A stretch of DNA of 64,000 nucleotides, from NCBI GenBank assembly GCA_018873245.2, contig JAEMBT020000009.1:12435112-12499111 (forward strand). The letters run 5' to 3'. Each line of letters begins with the position of its first letter. The stretch's first letter is position 1. The DNA comes from Archegozetes longisetosus. Taxonomy: Eukaryota > Arthropoda > Arachnida > Sarcoptiformes > Trhypochthoniidae. Under the pieces are notes generated by a model. That model was not told the DNA's origin. It was given only the letters and a program-made list of their open reading frames with translations, and did not search any database. Below are positions 54,327 through 64,000 of the stretch, in pieces. The position numbers and the translations under genes were made by a program.

Positions 54327-54506
54327 TTACTTTTCAGGTTATAACAAATTACAGAAATTGTCTATAACTAAATGAGAACAAATTTTGAAATTAAGCAAAT
54401 AAAGAGTAATTTAAATATTAGTTTTGCTAAACGGAACAAACAAATAGAATTGAATTTAGAAATATCTCACATCATTAGTGTACTATCAATACAGAAAGAC
54501 ATAGAT

Positions 54507-54608
54507 ATAGTGAACTTGGTTATAGTAAAACCTCTTTATAGTAAAGCCTCGTTATAGTCAATCTTAATCATTAGTCCCAACCATCTATCACATGGAGATA
54601 TTACTGCA
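54507..54608. mobile_element. MITE family C fragment
   Basis: TTATAGTAAAACCTCTTTATAG and GGAGATATTACTG with TAGTCCCAACCAT inside, the same order as in 8590-8745. Confidence 0.5.
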
Positions 54609-56789
54609 TGAAGATCAGGTTATTCTCATGAATCATCTTTCTTCTATGTACTGATATTGTAATGAAGATCTGTTTTATGTCTAATCATTAATATGTAGCT
54701 ATAGTGAAAACAGCATAAAACTGATGACTTTCAATAAACACAATCGGATTAAAAGCATAATTTGTTATTTTGATAAATTGCTAGATGGATATCAACTTTA
54801 GATGAGTTTCAGCTGTATTTCAGATAAAATTCAGATAAATTCTTAAGTAGATATCTTACATCAATACTGTGGTGAGTGACAGATACCTTAAATCTTGTAA
54901 TACTGATAAGGATGGTATCTATGAATAGGAAGTTTTTAAGTGATAGTAAGCTTTCAAGTGATCCCTATTTTAGTGAGAAAGCTTTTAAATGGAAGATATA
55001 TTCGGCTAAAAGAGCGGAAATTTAAAGGCTGATTGTCCAGAAATCCGGTTTATAAATAGCTATATTCTTTAATCTTGTTATTAAGTTTCGCTTTCCAATA
55101 CTTCAGGCATCTGATCTCAACAATGAACAAACGCCTTAGTCTTGTTGTCTAATTTTCAACAAGATTATTCTGCGTGCATAAATGTTTTGCAAAGTTGTTT
55201 TCATTGTTGTGAGTCCCTGAAGCTTGATTTTTCTGTCCTAAAGCTTATTACGAATAAATATGTGCTAAAAATAGTTTTGAACCTTAGGCTTTAGTATAGT
55301 ATGTCATCTGTATTGTCGAAAACCACACTCTAGTTTACAGTTACCAAATACTGTACTGCAAATCTAATATAAATTTTGACTTATAAAACATTATTGTAGA
55401 GATCTATTCGCTACAACGTAGGTGACATTCCATATCATAGTCAACTGTTCTCTACTAGTCACAGAATTTCCTTAAATTAAGTTTTACTTTATATACAGCT
55501 AAAATAATTGACTCTCAAAACAGTCGTTGAGTTTTGCAATCTTGAGTCTCAGGTGGGGTCTTGTGAATTAAAGCTAACACAGAATATTCTGTTATTCCCT
55601 TTACTCAAATAATAATAATAATAATAATAAGAGAAAGTATTTCATGTCAAGTTGTGTTTTAAGTTTATGTTCGTATCATATCTCGTGAAAATCTGAATAA
55701 TCGAAAAAGTAATACCTTTCTATAATTAAGACTACACTCATTCATAGATGTGACAACCAAAATGACACTTTTTAGCTATTCTTATCTTATGTTTGTATAT
55801 ACTTCTATGTACTTTTCAGAGCATAAGCTTTTTGAATTTATAATGTAATCTCATTCAAATGTTCGTCGTTCAGGAATTCCTAAGAATTTCCAAGAATTTT
55901 CTGGAATGTTAAATATTTAATATTGTGTTCAAGAAACAAATAAAATAAAGTCGAAATAGTAACAAGTATATGTCGGAAATGAAAATATAGTCAAGAGAGT
56001 TATTAGGAATGATTGTAAATTGTAGAGTTCATATGGTATTCACGCAATCGATAATTCTGATTAAATGTAGATTCTTCAGTTCAATAGAAGCAAAATTACC
56101 TCAATTCACATATAATTCATAATTATCTTTTAGATCAATTGAATTTTTCAAAAAAGATTTATTCAGTTTTGAAAGCGTATATGTATCTAACTATTGTTGA
56201 ATATCTAAGATGAGTTATGACATAGAGATCCTTATAAAATAAATATTTATAGTCTGTCTATTTAAAATTCATAAAATCAATTGATTGATGCGTTGAATTG
56301 TCAAGAGTAATTCATATTTTAATTTTCTAATCTATATGACGCAAAAATGGCTGTATTTATCAGTCCAAAGCCCATATATGAACAAAATATATATTCATAT
56401 TGTGCAATATGAATATATCAATACAAGAATATACAAGAACACTCACAAGAATAGTGAATATAAGCTGATTCTCAGTAAACAAACAAACTTAAGTTGAGTA
56501 AATTAGAAGTATTGATTTATAGCTATATTCGTGATATATCTGGATGCAATCAATCATTTAGGACGATGAGTAGCATTTACTGATAAAATAAAAGTGACAT
56601 ACAGATAAGAGAAATCAATTGTTTCGAAAAACTTTTCTAACGCTTATAACTAGTCTCTAAACACTTTTTATAAACTTATATCAAATACTCTCTAATACCA
56701 ACTTATATTTCAATCAAATTCTATCGATTCTTGAGATTGTTGAGAATGTAGCTAACAGAGATTGGGAATTGGTATTGCCCTTGAGCCAG

Positions 56790-57176
56790 CTTGAAACCCA
56801 TTTTTGCTAAAACTTAACCAATTAGGAGTTTAGCTATTGGCTTTTGCTTACTTTCACTTTAGCATACTTTTGAGTATTAAGGAGTGATGTTGTTATCAGA
56901 ATCATGTTCTCGCATATATAGCACGCTATGTGCCACTCCCTATCTGTCCTAACTTGCCCAAACTGAAATGGTAATACTGTTGACATGTTAATTTTAGTTA
57001 ATAATATATATGTATTAATGGAGTCTATTTCGTAACTCTCTATGCCTTTTGAGAACTTTGTTCCAGTAACTACATCACTCCCTTGTACCAAATCCCTCTT
57101 AAAGTGTAAGTAAACAAAAGCTAATAGTTAAACCCCTATTTGCTTAAGTTTTAGCAAAAATGGATTTCAACCAACT
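56790..57176. mobile_element. Foldback element with about 75-bp inverted arms
   Basis: The left arm, about 56790-56875 (GAAACCCATTTTTGCTAAAA, CTTTTGCTTACTTTCACTTT), is complementary to the right arm, about 57092-57176 (AAAGTGTAAGTAAACAAAAG, TTTTAGCAAAAATGGATTTC), with some mismatches. About 215 bp lies between and gives an 85-codon minus-strand ORF (56834-57091) with no recognised family. Confidence 0.72.
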
Positions 57177-59109
57177 CTTAATATGAAACTTATGTTCAGC
57201 TTGGTATCTAAACTATAATAACCTTATGTGAGACTCTGTTTTGAGAAATCACAAATGTTTACTATAGATTGAAAGTTCACTATCGACTTAGTCTGACGAC
57301 TGACAATACATAAATTGGATGAGAAACAGTGTCTAACAATCTTATTATTCATTTGAAGAGATGTGAGTGAGTGACTTGGAGAAGAAACATTCGATCTGCG
57401 GATATGTCAAAACGTCTGTTTATTACCAAAATTGATGCTTTAAGGACACCAATCATGCTTGCACTCTCTCATAATCATTCTTTTATATGTTCATCATATT
57501 TTAACAGTTACAAATAGTTATATTTTTGTAATTCATATAAATTGTTTTTTCTCAATCAATTGTTTGCTATTAAATCTAAAATAGGCTTTGTTCAAATAGA
57601 CTGGTCTCCTTTAGCAGTCTGTAATGTTTTGAAATTGTACTTTCAAAATTAATTTATAAGATTTTCAAAATCTTAAGTGTGTAGAGACTATTAACTTAAG
57701 GCAAAGTTCTCTCAAGAAATGGTTTAAAATCCTAAGATTGCTGTCAAATTTTCTAAAAATTACATCAATTGAAGCATTCCTCATTTGTTTATCCATGTTT
57801 TTAATAAATTTGCTGAGTTGTTAGCGATCAAAAGACTATTTTATTCCTATGATACAGTAAAACCTCTTCAAATTTCGCATACAGTTAAGTGGTCTATAAA
57901 AATCAATGACAATCAAATCTTGTTTTTCTATGGGATTTTTACATTGATCCTAAAAACAGCCTAAGTGCAAGATTTTTACATTGATCTTAAAAACAGCCTA
58001 AATGCAAGTAAAAGCTAAAGAGTTTAAACTGTAACTTATAGAACTAAAGCAGAGGCAAAATATTTCTTGAAAAACTATTACAAACTTTTAAAAGACATCA
58101 ATTTGATAGAATGTCGACATAAAAACAATCTTAACAAACTTAACTTCAAACTATTAAGTCAACTTAACTTATTAGAGTCAAGTTGTATTACTTTTCAACC
58201 TCTTAACCTCTCTAAACTAAATTGATCAGTTGAAAGAGCTTTTAGTTCTTTTTTTGAATTCTTGTTTGTTAAACTCTATTTTGTATTCTAATTGAATCTG
58301 GCTTAGATTTTTTCTTTCAGTTTGATTAAGTTTTTGCTAGATTTTTCTCAGATAAACAACATATTTAGTTCATATTAGCGAATAGAAGTTCAAAAAACTT
58401 TTGAAATAATCTAAGTTATCAACCAGGAAGCATTATTACAATGGATTTTATGTTTGTTGAACTCTGAACTTTTCAAAATTCTATCATTTTGGATAACAAA
58501 ACAAATCAGATTCTTTCATTAATATTAGATGCAATCTCATTATTCAGTCTAAGAACTTATTGCAAATTAAGAGAATAATCAATATGTTCTGTTAACACTA
58601 AAAGGCGTATACCTTACATGAAGAGTAGATTATCTGAGTTTACATGGAGTATCTTCATAGTAAAATATAGATTACAGTCAAAAACCTATTAATGATCGAT
58701 AGCGTCTAAAGTAAAGTGATGAGTGAAGATGTACCCAAGGGGTTGTTCATATATTTAGAAGTACAATAACAATAACATCCATTAATGCCTAACAGTGTAT
58801 GTCAGGAAACCTACCCTAAAAGCATAGCAATCAGCGCTTCATCAGATGCTATCCGGGTCTATCATAGGGTGTACATAAGATTACAGATTAATTTTCCGAT
58901 AATCATGAATAATGAATCATTTTTATACTACTAATGACTACAATGAATCCTTAGATCAAAAGTCACTTATTTGCATTCCACTAATACCAACACAACTTTG
59001 TATTTGCGCAACAATAAGACTAATGTATTCCACATTACTGTAGTGAGAGGTAAAGTGTAATCCTATTTGAGAGCCAAATACTTTGTTTAGAGTCAGCATT
59101 ACTAATATG

Positions 59110-59399
59110 GGTGTGCTTTTTAAAGTTGACAGGATTTAACTCCTGTTAAAGACACTTTCCTACATAACGTTCCAGTCGTGATAATTATATCCATTTTTCT
59201 TAACAAATCCTTCATTTCTGAATCATTTTGACACACTATCTGATAAGAAGCAGTAATTGCAAAAAGTTTAAGCCAAAATGGCTCAGAAGTAAAGGATTTG
59301 TTAAGAAAAATGGGTATAATCATCACAACTGGAACGTTATGCTATGTAGGAAAGTGTCTTTAACAGGAGTTAAATCCTGCTAACTTTAAAAAGCACACC
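59110..59399. mobile_element. Long near-perfect foldback, arms about 125 bp
   Basis: The left arm from 59110 (GGTGTGCTTTTTAAAGTTGA, GGATTTAACTCCTGTTAAAG, TTTTTCTTAACAAATCC) is repeated in reverse complement to 59399, with a few base changes and one 3-4-base insertion (TAGCATAACG). The loop is only about 35 bp. A transcript would form a very stable double-stranded hairpin. Confidence 0.88.
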
Positions 59400-60349
59400 A
59401 ACTCAACACTATTTTCAATTCTATTAGTGAACTTATATTGCATGAATAGTGGTAAGCATTCAAAAGGTTCTTCATTCTTTAGATAAGTGCTACAAAGTAC
59501 CATTCATAATGTTATTTGAATTACAGATGGAACTGCATGGGACTGACCCGAAGCATTGTTAGCTAAAAATGTTTCCTTTTTTGAGTTAAAAGATCTATAG
59601 CGAAAAATAAATAATTGTCAAGCACTATATAAATAAAAAGTTTTCATTACACAATTGGCCGCATAATTTGTGAGGAGATTTAATCGGATGTGAAATACAT
59701 TATGGTATAGAATGGATTTTGAATTATTCTATAGTGAATCATAAAGATTACATAAGATTTGTTGTATAAGATAAAGTCAATTTATAAAACATGTTTCATT
59801 TTTCTCTAAATCTATTTTGAAAAGTGCATATATTAAACTTTTCAGTCTATTATATTTCACATTTGGTTGAATAAGTACTATAAAATACTATCTATAATAT
59901 TATTTCAATTACAAATATGGCTGCATAGAACTCATTCGACGAAACGTGAAACGTTTGCATTTGCCTGAGATGTATATAACATTTGAGTTCTACCTGTCAA
60001 TTATAAGAGTATTCTTAATGTAGAAAGTTTGCAGATTTGCTATTTTGCATTCCAACAATCAATTTGAGTGGAAAAACACTTTGAGCTCTTTGCAAGATGG
60101 TATCACCATTAAATATTATCTACCAGAGACCGACTCTTTATATTCATCAGTTCAGCAAATTTACGGTCAATTGACTTGCATAGAGTCTGACTTTTCATAA
60201 GGACTCATATATTTTAATTTAGTTTCAAAGCTGTCAGCCTATCAAATGTTTTGGGATTCTAAATATTTGATCCATTTCTTCATATTACTTCGAACTGAGA
60301 TTTGCGTTCACTATACATAGACGAACATAATTTGTTTCAATTAAATCAA

Positions 60350-60440
60350 ATGCTATTGGGTCAGTGCTACAGATTCCATCTCTGAGTCAAATAATGTAAG
60401 AGATAGGACTTTATAGCACTCACTCCACTATATGTAATAT
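60350..60440. mobile_element. Inverted-repeat element family D, left of a pair
   Basis: GGGTCAGTGCTACAGATTCC and GGACTTTATAGCACTCACTC are complementary arms. Similar arms are found at 22-111. Confidence 0.6.
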
Positions 60441-60449
60441 TATGTCGTC

Positions 60450-60535
60450 GGATCAGTGTTATAGAGTCTTATTTCTAACTGAAATAACATTACAGATAGA
60501 ACTCTATAACACTGATCCGACAATATTTTGTTATC
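60450..60535. mobile_element. Inverted-repeat element family D, right of a pair
   Basis: GTCGGATCAGTGTTATAGAG (60451 on) and its near-perfect complement CTCTATAACACTGATCCGAC (ending at about 60522), with TTAnnTCTAACTGAAATAACAT inside. It lies about 10 bp from the previous element. Confidence 0.68.
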
Positions 60536-62027
60536 GACGAACAAAATGTTGTGCCATTGCTATGAAAACAGTGAATCGCAAGTTCACTCACTCGTCGAAA
60601 AGATAGCGATATTTATAAGTCTGGAAAATATTCTTAAATACTAAACTTTTTATGGATCTGACCCGTTCTGAAATCTGTTCAAAAAATCTTATTTTATAGA
60701 AATGATTCACAAATCTCAAAATACATAAAAGTATAATTCAATCAGAATAGTGGCGGAGCAGAAAAATTTCGAGTGGGGCTGACACATCATATTGATTTTG
60801 GTAAAATATATACTTCTCCAACTAAAACCTATTGTGAAATAGTTTTCAACTCGAGTTAAAATTAATTTTACTTTATTTTGGGGCTATTATTACAAGAAAC
60901 TAAAAAAATGAATATTAAAAATATAAAGCTTTTGGACTAGCTTCAGGTTTGATTAGGTTAGGTTAAGTATCTGCGTACAACTACGCCACTAGTCCTATGA
61001 ACTTGATACCAATGTATAGAATAGATTTTTGTTCAATAATTTATTTGGGATCATAACCTTCTCAGGAGAATAATGTCTAAGGAATTAAAGAAGAGCTTCA
61101 GTTCATATAACACTTAGATTTTGATTAGGAATCTGTGCACATAAATGTCACTTACATCTCTACTTTAATTCATAATATTTCGTTTCCTACACTAACCAAA
61201 TATTATTTTTAATTCTTTACTTCACTTCTTATTTCAAAATTTCTTACACACAACTCACCCAATAATTTGATGGATTAAGATTGGGAAATCATTCTCTAAC
61301 CTTTCAGTGACTAGAATCAGATTTTGGTAATGTTTCAGTCATAATGGAATCTTTCAACTGAAATTCTGTGGTCTTATATTGAAGTCGTAAAGTGTTTCAG
61401 TGAAAAATTATAAATTAATTTTTGATTATAGTTCGAGTCTACAAATAATGTTTCATGAGATGAAATGCAGGGGCTGTTGCAGCAGAGATTAATGGGTACT
61501 ACACAAGTATTGAGTATATTCTGGTTGAATTAGTTTTAGAAGTCAGTAGTGACAGCCGAGCAATCTTTCTTAATTTGATTTATTTTGATAGGTTTCATAT
61601 TTTGACAACAAGTCAATTGGTTATGTGGTACCAATTCATAACTAGCAGGGATACAGACTTGCGCAAAATATCTTAATAACAATTAGGATCACATCCCAAT
61701 CCAATTCAGATTCAATTCAATCAAACCAAAGAATTTACAGAAACATTTCGCTCTATACCAATACAATGAAAGCCTATTAATTCATTAGACTAATTATATG
61801 AAAACTAATCCATTCTAAGAAGTTACCATCAAAAGAGCAAAGCCTTAATTCGATTATAGAGTCGAATGGAATGAGAGATTATTAGTATAAAATACTAATC
61901 AATGGTTGTGTATATCAGACCTGTGCTTCAATTAAATAGTGATTATTAACTTAGATAATATGTCAATCCTTTTATTTGCTTATTTCAGTGAATTAACGAG
62001 AAGTTTGTTCATGTTCTCTAATACTAC

Positions 62028-62235
62028 TTTATACTCAACTTTATATTGGGTACAGTTTCCAGTTTATACTCAATCTTGTATTGGGTACAGTTTCCAGTTT
62101 ATACTCAATCTTGTATTGGGTACAGTTTCCAGTTTATACTCAATCTTGTATTGGGTACAGTTTCCAGTTTATACTCAATCTTGTATTGGGTACAGTTTCC
62201 ACTTTATACTCGACCTTATTATTGAGTACAATTTT
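62028..62235. repeat. 35-bp tandem repeat
   Basis: The unit TATTGGGTACAGTTTCCAGT then TTATACTCAATCTTG recurs at 62044, 62079, 62114, 62149 and 62184, almost without change. Since 35 is not a multiple of 3, the two ORFs crossing it (61939-62341) change frame each unit and are not genes. Confidence 0.92.
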
Positions 62236-62281
62236 CCAGTCCTCTAATACCAGTTTATACGATCTCATAGTCAACTTTATT

Positions 62282-62395
62282 ACGGTAATACCTCGCTATA
62301 GTGAACCAACTTGTCCGATCTTACATATGCCATTGAATTAATAATTACCTATCTATAGTGAAACCTCGTTATAGTAAGTATGAATTATCAGTAGA
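62282..62395. mobile_element. MITE family C fragment
   Basis: GGTAATACCTCGCTATAGTGAAC then AGTGAAACCTCGTTATAGTAA, the family C core in two tandem copies. Outer ends are unclear. Confidence 0.5.
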
Positions 62396-63009
62396 CTATA
62401 CGAAAGTATCAGAGAATTGGTATAAAAATACTTTTAGATTAATTCTATAACATAACTTTTATATTAACATTATAACAATTAAGTTGTCTCATATCTAGAG
62501 TCTCTAGAGCTTGAGATTGGTTAGTAAGTATTACAGATGTTTGTGTTTTCTAGAGAAATATAATCAATTATTTAATATATAATGGAATAGCGCATGAAGT
62601 CAACACTTTCTTGATAGGTCTAACACTATAGGTCTAAGCATTTGGGACATTGACTGAAATAAGGACCTAACGCACAATATGTTATAAAAATCAATATGTT
62701 GTAATTGAAATATTTTCTGTAATTCATCTTGATTACCATACTGTTACTAAACTGATATCTGGACATAAGAATCAATTATTAACTCGATTAAAGTATAAAA
62801 TGCGTTAGACACTATTTGAGACATTGCTCATAAAAGTACAGTCGGTCGAAAAATGCTATGCATAGATCCCGGATTAATCTCTGATGCGTGCAAAATCCAA
62901 ATAAAATCGTAGCAAAACTGTTGAGTGTTAATATTCTTGACCTTTAAACCTGTACTAAAAGTTTAGTTTCAATATAACTCATAAAAAGTACATATGATTC
63001 ATATAGAGA

Positions 63010-63241
63010 AGCACAATAATACCTCAATATAGTTAACCTGTTTATAATAAATCCTTGCTATAGTGAAAGCAGTTTGTTGCGACACATCAAGTAATGCTAA
63101 ATAACTTCTTTATAGTGAAAGCTCGTTATAGTGAAAGCTCGTTATAGTGAAAGCTCGTTATAGTGAGATCTCCATATAGTGAAATTTGTTTCGAAAAATC
63201 TTATAAATGTCAGCTATTCACTATATCTAGATATAACTGTA
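63010..63241. mobile_element. MITE family C copy with internal repeats
   Basis: Left AATAATACCTCAATATAGTTAA, right TTCACTATATCTAGATATAA then CTGTA. TATAGTGAAAGCTCGT is repeated three times inside (63113-63165). Confidence 0.6.
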
Positions 63242-63377
63242 TTACTTTAAAGAGGTCAATAATATACAACATTCTTATACTACACTTGAGGTATTTTAGC
63301 TCAACTGATCGATTAACACTAAAATGTAGGACTTTGACAATATTGTTTTCATATTATATACAATAACAATGAATCAC

Positions 63378-63562
63378 ATGCATTCTGTACATACATTCTG
63401 TAACATGTATGCTGTAACATAGATTCTGTGACATAGATTCTGTAACATACATTCTGTATGTACATTCTGCATATGCATTCTCTGCATGCATTCTGTATAT
63501 GCATTCTCTACATGCATTCTGCTACATACATTCTGTATATACATTCTGTATATGCTCTGCAT
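63378..63562. repeat. CATTCTGTAnATa degenerate minisatellite
   Basis: About twelve units of 13-18 bp with core CATTCTGTA. The minus-strand ORF (63374-63562), rich in Gln-Asn-Val/Met repeats, comes from it. Confidence 0.85.
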
Positions 63563-64000
63563 AAAAGAGTTTTAAGACTAACTAAACATTTGCTTAAACA
63601 TTTTAAAAGCAGTAATGATTGAATATAATAAGAGTGACTAATTTGAAACATTTACTATACTCATTAAGTTTGAGACATGCATTACATTTATGAATAAAAT
63701 ATGTTTTTATAATAATTACTATAAATTCACATATATAATAATTATTTCACTTTCAAACTTTTTCTATTCATAGCTTTGTTTATATTTCAATTCATAATCA
63801 CCATATAGTCAATCATAATATATTCTAAATGAGTTCGCATTGGGTGTGTGCGCATTAATTATAATACCGTAGCCTGATTTTCGTAAGGCTATAACTTACA
63901 ATTTTATTTCAAGTTTGCCTGGAATTAAGTCAATTTCATTTTTTGTTGTTTAATTTTTATTAAAATCAACTAATTAGAGAAGAGTGTTTTGAAATTTCAT

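Larger units (their letters stand above)
49332..64000. other. Presumed Rbfox 5' flank; no gene recognised
   Basis: No exon, RNA gene or promoter element can be supported here on either strand. Short ORFs overlap repeats (49807-50058, 56834-57091, 59120-59326, 61939-62341, 63374-63562). The part next to 49331 probably holds Rbfox 5' UTR and a promoter, but I cannot place a start site. The rest contains MITEs, foldbacks, a TTAGG tract and tandem repeats. Confidence 0.6.

Noticed and set aside
59120-59326. A minus-strand ORF containing KDLLRKMDIIITTGTL, which recalls the (I/V)ITTGG loop of molybdopterin-binding proteins such as gephyrin.
   Set aside because: The same peptide-like string appears in both arms of the foldback at 59110-59399, the following GGxS/D motif is missing, and the ORF is short. 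A chance resemblance is more likely; a protein search would settle it.

Overview
The window is nuclear DNA of an animal. It is very AT-rich, its genes have many GT-AG introns, and its long introns and spacers are full of microsatellites, minisatellites and short inverted-repeat elements. Recurrent (TTAGG)n/(CCTAA)n tracts, the arthropod-type telomere motif, and an arthropod-like Duox point to an arthropod. I cannot place it further from sequence alone.

Two genes can be supported, arranged tail to tail. (1) Positions 221-7750 (+) hold the last ten coding exons of a dual oxidase (Duox): the end of the peroxidase-like domain, a membrane segment, a PH-like stretch, two EF-hands, the ferric-reductase membrane domain, the FAD- and NADPH-binding lobes and the stop codon. 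The 5' part of the gene lies left of the window. (2) Positions 10590-49331 (-) hold an apparently complete RBFOX-family splicing regulator. I rebuilt eleven coding exons, all phase-compatible, giving 422 residues from a start codon at 49331 to a ...RFTPY-stop end at 10590. A single intron of about 31 kb (18079-49208) makes up almost half of the window.

Region by region: 1-3054 is Duox intron sequence with one exon (221-317), a 41-bp tandem repeat and hairpin elements. 3055-7750 is the compact 3' half of Duox. 7751-10589 is the shared 3' flank of both genes and contains two tandem arrays: 15-bp units just after the Duox stop, and 65-bp units carrying AATAAA just after the Rbfox stop. 10590-18078 holds the ten downstream Rbfox exons and their introns, one of which carries a 0.6-kb TA-flanked inverted-repeat element. 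18079-49208 is the giant intron. 49209-49331 is the putative first coding exon. 49332-64000 is 5' flank or 5' UTR territory with no recognisable gene, but with several inverted-repeat elements and tandem repeats.

The two genes do not share a pathway: Duox makes extracellular hydrogen peroxide and RBFOX controls alternative splicing. The most interesting signals are (a) GCATG motifs, the RBFOX binding site, clustered in and next to one Rbfox exon, which suggests self-regulation, (b) a 65-nt final Rbfox intron whose retention would give another C-terminus, (c) many interstitial telomere-like tracts, and (d) several families of TA-flanked non-autonomous elements and long foldbacks. I did not find a convincing undescribed system. 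All exon boundaries are by eye from splice motifs, reading frame and remembered family conservation; no alignment was run.
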